Positions 9,051-17,860 of a stretch of DNA of 64,000 nucleotides are shown piece by piece; the first letter of the stretch is position 1; each line of letters begins with the position of its first letter. A program made the position numbers and the translations under genes. Source of the stretch: Mycolicibacterium iranicum (GTDB lineage: Bacteria; Actinomycetota; Actinomycetes; Mycobacteriales; Mycobacteriaceae); assembly GCF_014190915.1 (NCBI RefSeq), contig NZ_JACHVU010000006.1, positions 231,085-295,084 of the forward strand, in the 5' to 3' direction. The notes beneath the pieces were generated by a model. It searched no databases and was not told the origin of the DNA. It saw nothing but the letters and a program-made list of their open reading frames with translations.

Positions 9051-11098
9051 AGCCGTCTCCTCCTGTCGGTGATGATGGTCAGCGCGACTGCACAGAGCAG
9101 GCACGCCAGCCCCGCCACGATCGTGACGGGGTCGAGAAAAAGCAGGAGCAGGGCCGCAATCGCGGTGAGCGTCCGCGGGATCCGGCCCATCGCGCCGATG
9201 CCGAGCATCCACCCGCCGGCAGCAGACGAGAGCGCGACGATCCCGACACAGGCCACCGCCGACGCCCATGCGACGCCGAGCAGGGGTCCGCGGGCCAGGA
9301 GGTACTCCCCCGGCCCGGTCAGCACGAACGCGATCGGCACCAGGAACGCCGGGGCCGCGTACCGCAGCGCCTGCCACATCGTGGGGATGGCACGTCCACC
9401 CGTGACCGCCGACGCCCCGACGGCCGCCAGCGCGGTGGGGGGTGTCACCTCGGAGAGCACCGAGTAGTAGAAGACGAACATCGCCGCGGCCGGGGCGGGC
9501 ACGTCCAGGGCCAGCAGCGCCGGACCGATGATGACCCACCCGATCACGAACGACGCCGTCACCGGGATCGCGAGCCCGAGCAGCGCCAGCGCCACGGCGG
9601 CGAAGACCGCGGTCAGCGCCAGCATCAGCGTGCGGTTGTCGGTCAGGGCATCCACCCCGCCGACGAGAACCGACGAAAACTGGGCGCCGAGGCCGGTTTT
9701 GGTCGTCATCGCGGTGATGACACCGGCTGCGGCGCACACCGCGACCACCGGCAGCACGCCGCGCACTCCGGCGCTGAGTGCATCGAAGAGCCGACGGGGC
9801 GTCAACCGGAAGCGCCGGTCCAGGAACGACAACACGAATGCCAGGGCCGTCGCGTATACCACCGTCCTGGTGGCCGACATCCCCAGCGCCAACAGCACCA
9901 CGATGGCGATCAGCGAGGAGAAGTGATAGCCGAACCTGCCCAGCAGCTTCCATGCCGACGGCGTGTCCAGGTGCGTCGCCGCCATCCCGAAGCGACGGGC
10001 GTCGATCTCGACCGCCAGCAGGATCCCGAGGTAGTAGAGAACGGTCGGGATCATGGCCCAGCCCAGCACCGTCAGATACGACACCTCGAGATACTCGGCG
10101 ACGATGAAGGCCGCCGCGCCGAGCGTCGGCGGAGACAGCAACGCCCCGACCCCCGCCGCGGCGAGTACACCGCCTGCGCGTTCGGGCGTGTAGCCGGCCC
10201 GCCGCATGATCGGCCAGGTCACCGCCCCGACGCTGACGGCGGTCGCGGTGCCCGACCCCGACACCGTCCCCAGCAGGAAGCCCGACGCCACCGCGGTGCG
10301 GCCCGCCGCGCTGCGCGAGCGCCGGAACGCCGCCACCGACAGGTCGACGAAAAACCGTGCACCGCCTGACATTTCGAGAACTGCACCGTAGATCGTGAAG
10401 AGCACGATGTAGGTGGCGGCAACATCGAGCGGAGTGCCGAAGAAGCCGCTGCCCGAGTTGTAGAGCGCGTCGACGATCTGGTCGAAGTCCAGCCCCGCGT
10501 GCGCGATGGCCCACCCCTGGGGAAGCAGACCGCCGTAGTAGCCGTAGGCCAGGAATGCCGCGCACACCACGGGCAACGCCCAACCCGTGGTCCGTCGACA
10601 GGCCTCCAGGATCAGCACGAGCAGCAGCGCGCCCATCACGACGTCGATCGGTTCGAGCGTGCCCTGCCGGTCGAGGAACGCGTTGTATCCGCCGCCGCCG
10701 GCGCCCAGGCTCACCGGCAGGACGGGATACAGACACACCACCAGCGTGACGGCGGCCAGCACCCAGTCGACGATCCCGGGCCGATCCTCGGGGTCCAGCC
10801 GTTTCCAGCCCGAGCGGTAGACCAGGTACACCAGCGGAAGGGAGCCCGCCAGGAAGACGATGAGGTAGAACTGGCTGCCCTGCGGCAGCGGTCGAAAGAC
10901 CTGCCAGACGGTCAGCAGCGCGACGGCGAAGGCGACGCAGGCGACCAGGCGCAGTGTCCCGCCCCGCAGCTCACGACCGGGTTTCTCCTGATCGTCGACC
11001 TGGGGTGCGGCGGCTGCCGCGGTCACGGGCGCGGTGGGTGACGCCGTGGCGACCACCGTCGGGGAGTCGCCGGGCTCCTGCGTTGAGCTCCGGTCCAT
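9035..11098 (-). CDS. TRAP transporter fused permease (DctQ-DctM type)
   Basis: About 687 residues from ATG at 11098 (MDRSSTQEPGD). In-frame GTG and TTG codons lie a few codons upstream and none has a good ribosome site. The N-terminal four-helix small-permease part (about residues 40-160) is fused to the large DctM-like part with many helices. Conserved stretches include SGSGTATAVSVGAVTWPIMRRAGY and SPPTLGAAAFIVAEYL, plus VLSEVTPPTALAAVGASA near the end. These are characteristic of TAXI-associated fused permeases. It should drive secondary, ion-coupled uptake of the ligand bound by the downstream TAXI lipoprotein. Confidence 0.92.
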   Translation of the reverse strand: MDRSSTQEPGDSPTVVATASPTAPVTAAAAAPQVDDQEKPGRELRGGTLRLVACVAFAVALLTVWQVFRPLPQGSQFYLIVFLAGSLPLVYLVYRSGWKRLDPEDRPGIVDWVLAAVTLVVCLYPVLPVSLGAGGGGYNAFLDRQGTLEPIDVVMGALLLVLILEACRRTTGWALPVVCAAFLAYGYYGGLLPQGWAIAHAGLDFDQIVDALYNSGSGFFGTPLDVAATYIVLFTIYGAVLEMSGGARFFVDLSVAAFRRSRSAAGRTAVASGFLLGTVSGSGTATAVSVGAVTWPIMRRAGYTPERAGGVLAAAGVGALLSPPTLGAAAFIVAEYLEVSYLTVLGWAMIPTVLYYLGILLAVEIDARRFGMAATHLDTPSAWKLLGRFGYHFSSLIAIVVLLALGMSATRTVVYATALAFVLSFLDRRFRLTPRRLFDALSAGVRGVLPVVAVCAAAGVITAMTTKTGLGAQFSSVLVGGVDALTDNRTLMLALTAVFAAVALALLGLAIPVTASFVIGWVIIGPALLALDVPAPAAAMFVFYYSVLSEVTPPTALAAVGASAVTGGRAIPTMWQALRYAAPAFLVPIAFVLTGPGEYLLARGPLLGVAWASAVACVGIVALSSAAGGWMLGIGAMGRIPRTLTAIAALLLLFLDPVTIVAGLACLLCAVALTIITDRRRRLCDVQ

Positions 11099-11200
11099 TG
11101 GCACCAAACGGTAAGCGCCGCAGGCCCGGGCCGCGGCGGAATACCGACTTCCATTGGCGCGCCACGCTTGTCATCGAACCGACGCGCCTACCCTGGGGTG

Positions 11201-12157
11201 ATGGGCACCGTGGAGCAGCGTGCAGGCGTGGACCTGACCAACCTCGACGAGCAGCTCACCGGTGATGCCGCGGCCACCAAACGCGACCTGGTCGACTATC
11301 TCGATGCCGTCGCCGACCGCATGCTCCCCGTCCTGGCGGGTCGGCCGCTCACCGTGCTGCGGGCGCTGCGGGGCCGGGCGCCGTTCATGCAGAAGAACGT
11401 GCCGAAGCACACCCCGGAATGGGTGCGAACGGTGGCGATCTGGGCTGAGGCGTCCAAGCGGGAGATCCACTACGCCCTCTGCGACGACCGGCGCACCCTG
11501 CTGTGGCTGGCCAACCAGCGCGCGATCGAGTACCACCCCGCCCTGGGGCCGGCCGAGGACATCTACCGACCCACGCATCTGATCCTCGATCTCGATCCCC
11601 CGACGGGCGACGACTTCGCCGCCGTCGTCGCCGTGGCCCACCTCGTGCGGCAGGCTCTCGCCGATTGCGGGCTGTCCGGGGCGGTGAAGACCAGCGGCTC
11701 CCGGGGCGTCCACATCTTCGTCCCGATCGACGACAGCGCGGCCGTCGACGATGTCGCTGCCGCCACCCGGGCGCTCGCGGCGCGGGCCGAGGCACTCGAC
11801 CCGTCGCTGGCCACGACGGCCTTCATCGTCGAGGACCGGGCCGGGAAGGTGTTCGTCGACGCCACGCGGGCCGGGGGCGCCACTGTCGCCGCGGCCTACA
11901 GCCCCCGGCTGCGGGCCGGCACGCCGGTGTCGTTCCCGGTGGCGTGGTCGGACCTCGATCGCGTGCAGCCGTCAGACTTCACCGTCCACACCGCCGTCGC
12001 GCTGTTGGACGGCCGCGACCCCTGGGCTGAGGCCATGCCGACGGCCCAGCGGTTACCGCTCGATCTCATCGGGCAGGGCCGGACCATCCCGGTGGCGCGG
12101 GTGGCGGCGATGCACGAAGGCAAGAGGCGCGCGAAGGCCCGCCGCGACGGCGGCTGA
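11201..12157 (+). CDS. stand-alone LigD-type primase-polymerase domain protein
   Basis: 318 residues from ATG at 11201 (MGTVEQRAGVDL). The frame extends 11 codons further with no better start. The archaeo-eukaryotic primase fold of LigD polymerase domains is recognisable: MQKNVPKHTPEWV, the catalytic DLD (Asp130/Asp132 in LILDLDP) and SGSRGVHIFVP (Ser167...His171 nucleotide-binding motif). There is no ligase or nuclease domain, and no ku or ligD gene nearby. It resembles the mycobacterial stand-alone PolD proteins, proposed to act in DNA gap filling or end joining. It ends 4 nt from the convergent STAS gene. Confidence 0.88.
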   Translation: MGTVEQRAGVDLTNLDEQLTGDAAATKRDLVDYLDAVADRMLPVLAGRPLTVLRALRGRAPFMQKNVPKHTPEWVRTVAIWAEASKREIHYALCDDRRTLLWLANQRAIEYHPALGPAEDIYRPTHLILDLDPPTGDDFAAVVAVAHLVRQALADCGLSGAVKTSGSRGVHIFVPIDDSAAVDDVAAATRALAARAEALDPSLATTAFIVEDRAGKVFVDATRAGGATVAAAYSPRLRAGTPVSFPVAWSDLDRVQPSDFTVHTAVALLDGRDPWAEAMPTAQRLPLDLIGQGRTIPVARVAAMHEGKRRAKARRDGG

Positions 12158-12161
12158 CGGC

Positions 12162-12476
12162 TCAGGAACCGGTCGCGGGTGTCACGGTGGTGACCTCGGT
12201 CAGCCCGCTGACCTTGAGCACCGGCAGCAGCACCGGATTGACCACGAGGGCGATCGACTCGGCGTGGTCGAACAGCACGTTGATGGCGCCGCTGTCCAGG
12301 TACTCGACCTCGCTGAGGTCGACGTGCAGGGGCGAGCCGTCCGCGCCGACCTCGGTCGCCGTCGAGAGGGCGTCGGCGAAGGTCGAGATGTTGCTCAGAT
12401 CGAGCTCGCCGACAGCAACCAGCACGAGCACGCCGTCGTCGCGACGGTCGGTGCGCAGCCGCAGCGGGGTGGCCAT
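12162..12476 (-). CDS. STAS-domain anti-sigma-factor antagonist (second in operon)
   Basis: 104 residues spanning a single STAS domain: VLVAVGELDLSNISTFADAL is the first strand-helix unit, and LDSGAINVLFDHAE is the phosphorylation loop with its Ser retained. It is the last gene of the four-gene operon. Its ATG overlaps the stop of the big kinase gene by one base (TGATG), so translation is coupled. In partner-switching systems such a protein, when dephosphorylated by a SpoIIE-type phosphatase, binds an RsbW-type ATPase and frees a sigma factor. Both partner domains are present in the upstream gene product. Confidence 0.88.
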   Translation of the reverse strand: MATPLRLRTDRRDDGVLVLVAVGELDLSNISTFADALSTATEVGADGSPLHVDLSEVEYLDSGAINVLFDHAESIALVVNPVLLPVLKVSGLTEVTTVTPATGS

Positions 12477-15400
12477 CAAGCGATCCTCGTGTTCATGTGC
12501 ACGGTGGTGCCGGTGGAGTGCGATTCGATGGTGACATCGTGCATCAAGGCTCGCATGAGCGCGATACCACGTCCGCGATGCACCGACGGTATCTCGGCCG
12601 GAGTCTTCCATTTGCCGGTGTCGACGATGGTCACCTGCAGGCGGTCGGGCAGCATGATCGCCTGCAGACGGACCCGCCCGTCGGGGTGGTCGCGGTGGCC
12701 GTGCTCGATCGCGTTCGCGAGCGCTTCCCCGACGGCGATGAGTACGTCGAGGGCTTGATCGGCCGACACCCCGCCGCTGTCCAGCCAGCCGCGCAGCGCG
12801 GTCCGGCTGGCCGCGAGCTCGCCGACATCGGCGGCCATGTCGAGGTCCAGCGGCGCGGGCTGCCGGTACAGGAGAAGTGCCACATCGTCGTGATACCCAT
12901 CCGTCGGCGCGAGCCTCGCCATGATCACGTTCGCGAGTTCGTCGAGTTCGGTGGAGCGATTGTCCTGGACGACATCCGTGGCCCTGGCGATGCCGTCGTC
13001 GATCGATTCGCGGCGGCGTTCCACCAGGCCGTCGGTGTACAGCAGCAGCGTCGCGCGCGGCGGCATCGTCTCGGTGGCCTCGGTGCGGTGCGGAGCGTTG
13101 CGCAGGCCCAGCGGTGTGGTCCGGGCGCCCTCCAGAAGGTGCGTGCTCCGGTCGGCCATGACCAGGATCGGCGGCGGGTGGCCCGCGCACGAGTAGACGA
13201 CCTCGCCGGTCTCGGGGTTGAGGACCGCGCAGAACGCCGTGGTGCAGCGGGCGCCGGGAAGCCGGGCGGCGAACCTGTCCAGCGCGGAGAGAGCAGCGGC
13301 AGGACTGGGATGCTCCAGCAGCAGCGCACGACAGGCGCTGCGCAACTGCCCCATCACCGTGGCAGCGGCCAGCCCGTGCCCGACGCAGTCGCCCACGATC
13401 AATCCGATCCGGCCGTCGTCGAGGTCGACGACGTCGTACCAGTCGCCGCCGACCTGCAGCGGCCGGGTGGCCGGCTGATACCGGACGGCGAAACCGCTCG
13501 ACAGCGACGGGCCGAGGATCGCGTGCTGCAGGGCGAGCGCGGTCTCGCGCTGCTGATCGATCTGGTGGACGCGCTGCAGGCCCTGCCCGAGCCGGCCTGC
13601 CAGCATCGTGAGCAACGTGCGGTCGTCGGCGGTGAAGTGCCGCTGCTCGAAGAGCTCGAGATGGATGACCAGGACCCCGAGCGGATGGCGCAGGGCGATG
13701 CCGGCCGACCCGGCGACCGACGTGTGCGGATCCAGCAGATCGTCGTCCCGCACCGCCACGATCGCGTCCCGCACGTCCTGGGCCAGCCCCGTCCAGCGGG
13801 CAGGATCGCCGACGCAGATCAGGTCGGGACCCGAGGGGTCGGCCTCGGCATCGGTGTGGCCGTGCCATGTGGCCGCGACGACCCGCCGGGCCTGCCACAC
13901 GGCCGAGAACGCCTCCGCGGCGGCGAGCACCGCGTCGTCGAGGGTGTCGGCCTGCACGAGCGCCTCGCTCAGCGAGGCCAGCGCGGACTCACGCTGCACG
14001 ATGTACCGCTCGGCGGTGACGTCGCGCAACGTGCCCACGATGACGTCACGGCCCGTCTCGGGATCCTCGGCATGGGTGAACGTGGCGGTGACCCACACGC
14101 GGTGCCCGTCGCGGTGGTTGACCGGTACCGCGGTGATGGTGCCGTGCGGCTGGTCGATCAGGCTGCCGAACGCCTCGGCTACCCGGCGGTGGGCGTCCGG
14201 GTCGCTCTCCGCGGACGGCCACCACGGATAGGTGGGCCGATAGGGCAGCCCGGCGGTGCCGAATCCCAGGATCTCGGTGAACGCCGGGTTGATCTCGACC
14301 ACCGCGCCGTCCTCGTCGCAGACGAAGAAGGCTTCCTGCAGTGAGTCGACCAGCGCGGTGCGCCACCGCGCGTGGTGATTGCGCAGACGGGCGAGTTCGA
14401 CATTCGCGCGCACCCGGGCCAGAAGCTCGGCCGCGGCGAACGGCTTGACCAGATAGTCGTCGGCGCCGGCGCGCAGACCGCTGATCGACGCCTCCTGGCC
14501 TGCCCGCGCCGACAGCAGCAGCACCGGGACCGCGGCGGTCCGGCGGTCGGCGCGCAGTTCCGCGACGAGGCCCAGCCCGTCGAGCCTGGGCATCATCACA
14601 TCGCTGATCACGATGTCCGGGGCACTTGCCCGGACGGCCTCCAGCGCCTGCTGCCCGTCGACGACGGCGTCGACCTGGTAGCCGTCGGAACGCAGCAGCC
14701 GCGTCAGGTACTCCCGCATGTCGGCGTTGTCGTCGGCGATCAGCACCCGCGCGGGCGTCTCGGCGCCCCCCGCGCTCCTCTCCGAAAGCGTTGCGGCGAC
14801 GGCGGTCTGAGCCTCGATGTCGGTGATATCGGCGGGGATCCAGCGCAGCGCCTCTTCGACGTAGGCGTCCGCGCCTACGACGGCCCTGCGCCCGTTGAGG
14901 ACCGGCGCGACGGCGTCGTCCGGCAGGTGTGCCGTGCCGAACGGGAGCCGGATCGTGAAGGTGGTGCCCCGACCCTCGGCACTGTCGGCGGAGATCGTGC
15001 CGCCGTGCAGGCCGATCAACTCCTTGACGAGCGCCAGGCCGATCCCGCTGCCCTCGTTGGAGCGGGCCCTGGCGTTCTCGATCCGGTGGAACCGCTCGAA
15101 GAGCCTGGGCATCTCGTCGGCCGGCACGCCGGTCCCGGTGTCGGCGACCGTCACCACCGCGTCGTGGCCGTCTCGGCGGGCGGTGACCGAGATGCCGCCC
15201 GTGAAGGTGAATTTGAGCGCGTTCGACAAGAGGTTGAAGACGATCTTCTCCCACATGTCGCGGTCGACGTACACCGAGTCGTCCATCTGCGGGCAGTCCA
15301 CGGTGAGCGTCAGGCCGGCGCGTTCGATCGCCGAGCGGAACACACTGGCCAGTTCGGCGGTGAGGCTGCCGAGATCGACCGGTTCGTAGCGGGCCTGCGT

Positions 15401-16645
15401 GCGCCCCGCCTCGATGCGGGAGAAGTCCAGGAGCGTGTTCACCAGCTTGGTGAGCCGTAATCCGTTGCGCCACACCACATCGAGCTCCTGGCGGGCATCC
15501 TCTCCGATGCTCTCGGAGCGCCGCAGTTCGGCGACCGGATCCAGGATGAGCGTCAGCGGTGTGCGGAACTCGTGGCTGATGTTGGAGAAGAACGTGGTCT
15601 TGGCGCGGTCCAGTTCGGCCAGTTCCTCGGCGCGCTTCTGCTGGGTGCGGTAGCTGCGTGACAGGCCGATGCCGGCCGCGATGTGTCCGGCGACGAGCGT
15701 GACGAAACCCCGGTAGGCCTCGTCGAGTGGGCGGTAGCGGTTGAGCCCGCCCACCAGGAAGCCGCTGGGCGAGCCGCCCTGCTGCAGCAGTGGGACGATC
15801 AGCGCCTGCTCCGGCGGATCGGGCCACTCACCGGTCGGCAGCGACGGATACGCGTCGTGATCGATCGTGACCACGACGGAATCGCCGCGGGTCGGCTCCG
15901 CCAACGGCCACGGCTCCCCCGCGGTGCCCGTCAACGTCTCGGGCGCCGCCGGGTGACCCGAGGGGATACCGCTGCGACCCGCCAGGCGCGCCGAACCGTC
16001 GTCGGCGAACAGATAGGTGAGCGTGAAGGGCAGGTCGCGCAGGTTCTGCGACAGCTGTTGATCGGCGAAGCCGAGGATCTCTTCTTCGGTGCGCACCAGG
16101 CTGGGGTCGGAACCGAGGTCGCGCAGCGTGGCCATCCGGCGTTCGGCGATGACCTGTTGGGTGTCCTCGCTGACGACGCACAGCATGCCCACGACTGTTC
16201 CGTCGTCGTCGCGCAGCGGGCTGTAGGAGAACGTGTGGTAGGACTCCTCGGTGTAGCCGGAGCGGCGCAGGAAGAGCAGCAGCGCCGTGTCCCACGTCGC
16301 TTCGCCGGTGGACAGGACTCGTTCGATGCGCGGCCCGATGTCGCCCCAGATCTCGGCCCACACTTCGCGCGCCGGGCGGCCCAGTGCCCACGGGTATTTG
16401 CGGCCGAGCGTGTCGCGGCGGTAGGCGTCGTTGCAGAAGAACGTCAGCTCCGGGCCCCAGGCCATCCACATCGGGAATCGCGAGGACAGCAGGATGCTGG
16501 TCGCGGTCAGCAGGCTCTGCGGCCACTGGTCGGGCGGGCCCAGCGGCGTGGCGGCCCAATCCACCCGGGCGTGATCCCTTCCGACGTCGCTTCCGTCGGC
16601 GAAGACGCCGGACGGGGTGGAACCGTCGACTCCGGTGCCGGTCAC
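12476..16645 (-). CDS. hybrid histidine kinase / receiver / SpoIIE phosphatase / RsbW-like ATPase
   Basis: 1389 residues. Domains in order, rough positions: PAS (45-165), GAF-like (185-330), HisKA with phospho-acceptor His in SNISHEFRTPL (about 361), HATPase with GSGIGLALVKELI (to about 575), receiver (about 635-755; acidic pair LIADDNADM, acceptor Asp in ISDVMMPRLDG, Lys in VKPF), PAS (about 775-880), GAF (about 895-1030), SpoIIE/PP2C phosphatase (about 1050-1245; GGDWYD, GDCVGHG, DGLVER, DDVALL), and a C-terminal anti-sigma-like HATPase (EALANAIEHGH, GRGIALM). It thus joins a two-component kinase to a partner-switching phosphatase and kinase. GTG start 16645 overlaps the preceding STAS stop by 4 nt. 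Confidence 0.93.
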   Translation of the reverse strand: MTGTGVDGSTPSGVFADGSDVGRDHARVDWAATPLGPPDQWPQSLLTATSILLSSRFPMWMAWGPELTFFCNDAYRRDTLGRKYPWALGRPAREVWAEIWGDIGPRIERVLSTGEATWDTALLLFLRRSGYTEESYHTFSYSPLRDDDGTVVGMLCVVSEDTQQVIAERRMATLRDLGSDPSLVRTEEEILGFADQQLSQNLRDLPFTLTYLFADDGSARLAGRSGIPSGHPAAPETLTGTAGEPWPLAEPTRGDSVVVTIDHDAYPSLPTGEWPDPPEQALIVPLLQQGGSPSGFLVGGLNRYRPLDEAYRGFVTLVAGHIAAGIGLSRSYRTQQKRAEELAELDRAKTTFFSNISHEFRTPLTLILDPVAELRRSESIGEDARQELDVVWRNGLRLTKLVNTLLDFSRIEAGRTQARYEPVDLGSLTAELASVFRSAIERAGLTLTVDCPQMDDSVYVDRDMWEKIVFNLLSNALKFTFTGGISVTARRDGHDAVVTVADTGTGVPADEMPRLFERFHRIENARARSNEGSGIGLALVKELIGLHGGTISADSAEGRGTTFTIRLPFGTAHLPDDAVAPVLNGRRAVVGADAYVEEALRWIPADITDIEAQTAVAATLSERSAGGAETPARVLIADDNADMREYLTRLLRSDGYQVDAVVDGQQALEAVRASAPDIVISDVMMPRLDGLGLVAELRADRRTAAVPVLLLSARAGQEASISGLRAGADDYLVKPFAAAELLARVRANVELARLRNHHARWRTALVDSLQEAFFVCDEDGAVVEINPAFTEILGFGTAGLPYRPTYPWWPSAESDPDAHRRVAEAFGSLIDQPHGTITAVPVNHRDGHRVWVTATFTHAEDPETGRDVIVGTLRDVTAERYIVQRESALASLSEALVQADTLDDAVLAAAEAFSAVWQARRVVAATWHGHTDAEADPSGPDLICVGDPARWTGLAQDVRDAIVAVRDDDLLDPHTSVAGSAGIALRHPLGVLVIHLELFEQRHFTADDRTLLTMLAGRLGQGLQRVHQIDQQRETALALQHAILGPSLSSGFAVRYQPATRPLQVGGDWYDVVDLDDGRIGLIVGDCVGHGLAAATVMGQLRSACRALLLEHPSPAAALSALDRFAARLPGARCTTAFCAVLNPETGEVVYSCAGHPPPILVMADRSTHLLEGARTTPLGLRNAPHRTEATETMPPRATLLLYTDGLVERRRESIDDGIARATDVVQDNRSTELDELANVIMARLAPTDGYHDDVALLLYRQPAPLDLDMAADVGELAASRTALRGWLDSGGVSADQALDVLIAVGEALANAIEHGHRDHPDGRVRLQAIMLPDRLQVTIVDTGKWKTPAEIPSVHRGRGIALMRALMHDVTIESHSTGTTVHMNTRIA

Positions 16646-17022
16646 TGCGCGCCGCCCGTCGCGGCCATCGCCTCGTCCAGGCTCGGGTACGGCCGCAGGA
16701 TCTCCTGCAGGCGGGTGACCTCGATGGGCCGGGTCACCTCGGAGTTGGTGGCCACCACCCGCAGCGCGACCCCCCGCACGTCTGCCCTCTCGGCGCCGTC
16801 GAGCAACGCGTTGAGCCCGGCGCTGCCGAAGTAGGAGACCGCGTCGAGATCGACGACGAGAACTGCGGATCGTGTTGCGGCCGCGGCGAGGGCGCCCTCC
16901 AGCGCGGCCGCGAGGATTTCGACTGTGCCGGTGTCGACTTCGCCGTCAGCACACAGGACGATCGCGCCGGGCCGCATCTCCTGAGCGACGTCCAGATGTG
17001 TCACGACTTCTCGCACCGTCAC
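16642..17022 (-). CDS. STAS-domain protein (first in operon)
   Basis: 126 residues from GTG at 17022 (VTVREVVTHLDVAQEM), which overlaps the stop of the ANTAR gene by 4 nt (GTGA); longer starts would invade that gene. The single STAS domain contains VLVVDLDAVSYFGSAGLNALLDGAE. The usual acidic residue before the phospho-Ser is replaced by Gly, but the Ser is kept. It is likely an anti-sigma antagonist or a stressosome-like scaffold partner for the downstream hybrid kinase/phosphatase, with which it is also coupled by a 4-nt overlap. Confidence 0.85.
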   Translation of the reverse strand: MTVREVVTHLDVAQEMRPGAIVLCADGEVDTGTVEILAAALEGALAAAATRSAVLVVDLDAVSYFGSAGLNALLDGAERADVRGVALRVVATNSEVTRPIEVTRLQEILRPYPSLDEAMAATGGAQ

Positions 17023-17687
17023 CGGACGCGCTGATGAGCGGTGAGGAGGAGATGGTCGAACTGCCTGCGCAGCTCGTCCTGCTGGAACACCAGCGCGGGG
17101 AACTCCGCGACGATCCGGGATGCCAGGACCCGGAGTTTCGTGTTGGTCTGCTGGGAGCGCCACTGCAGAAGTTCGAAGGCCTGGTCCGCATCGACCCCGT
17201 ACACCAGCATCAACGCTCCCTTGGCCTGCTCGATCTCTGCACGCGCGGCGAACAGGTCCGGTAGCGAACTGTTCAGGGCGTCCCGCCGGGCCTGATTCAA
17301 CGTGTCGGTGAGCTCGACGTAGTAGCCCTCGGTCCCGACCACGGCCCCGAGGTCATCGAACATCCGGTCGGCCAGCACGAGCACAGTGTGCTCCTGGTTG
17401 CGGGTGTCGATGAACCGGTGCCTGCTGGAGAACGCCCCGCCGGTGTGCAGCGCCTGATCGAGAAGTTCCTGTACGTGCCGTCGGTCCTCGGGATGTTTGT
17501 GCGCGAGCAACAGCTCGGTGCTCGGAGTGACGGTGCCGGGTTCGTAACCGTGCATCAGGGCCACTTCGTCCGACCACTCCCAGCGCTGACCGACGAACCA
17601 GAATCGGAAGCTGCCGACGCGGAGATCGCCACTGGACCGGAGGAAGTCATCCAACTCGGGTGCGGACGCCCGGTCAGTATGCGGCAT
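17019..17687 (-). CDS. PAS-ANTAR protein, putative RNA-binding antiterminator
   Basis: 222 residues from ATG at 17687. An in-frame start 33 nt upstream lacks support. The PAS_3-type domain (about residues 20-125; WSDEVALMHGYEPGTVTPSTELLLAHKHPEDR) is followed by a C-terminal ANTAR three-helix domain (IEQAKGALMLVYGVDADQAFELLQWRSQQTNTKLRVLA). ANTAR proteins bind paired RNA stem-loops and prevent transcription termination when activated. It is first in the signalling operon and its stop overlaps the next start. Its own start codon lies in the loop of a perfect 7-bp inverted repeat, suggesting translational or transcriptional autocontrol. Confidence 0.88.
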   Translation of the reverse strand: MPHTDRASAPELDDFLRSSGDLRVGSFRFWFVGQRWEWSDEVALMHGYEPGTVTPSTELLLAHKHPEDRRHVQELLDQALHTGGAFSSRHRFIDTRNQEHTVLVLADRMFDDLGAVVGTEGYYVELTDTLNQARRDALNSSLPDLFAARAEIEQAKGALMLVYGVDADQAFELLQWRSQQTNTKLRVLASRIVAEFPALVFQQDELRRQFDHLLLTAHQRVR

Positions 17688-17695
17688 TGCCGCAT
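17679..17695. promoter_or_regulatory. hairpin enclosing the ANTAR gene start codon
   Basis: ATGCGGC-aat-GCCGCAT on the minus strand: perfect 7-bp arms, 3-nt loop, with the start ATG (17687-17685) spanning the loop/arm border. It could sequester the start codon in mRNA or be a DNA operator. It does not resemble the hexaloop pairs usually bound by ANTAR domains. Confidence 0.5.
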
Positions 17696-17805
17696 TATTC
17701 CACTTCAGCGCGCGCGGCAAACCTGTTCAGCCAGGGTGGGGGCGTGACGTGGCTGCCCCGAGCCGTCGTGGCCGCCGAATTCCGTCCCGCGCCTCCATTG
17801 TTCGC

Positions 17806-17825
17806 CGGTAGCCGAGCGGCTACCG
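17806..17825. promoter_or_regulatory. 20-bp perfect palindrome, candidate operator
   Basis: Two 9-bp arms (CGGTAGCCG and CGGCTACCG) with a 2-nt centre. It lies 36 nt before the secreted hydrolase ATG and about 120 nt before the divergent ANTAR operon, so it could control either or both. Confidence 0.45.
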
Positions 17826-17860
17826 TGAATCGCCGGAGAGTCGGGAACGGGGAGGCGTCG

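Noticed and set aside
14046..15827. 593-codon open frame in another phase of the hybrid kinase gene
   Set aside because: Same-strand shadow of the 1389-residue gene; composition is Arg/Ala/Pro without domains.
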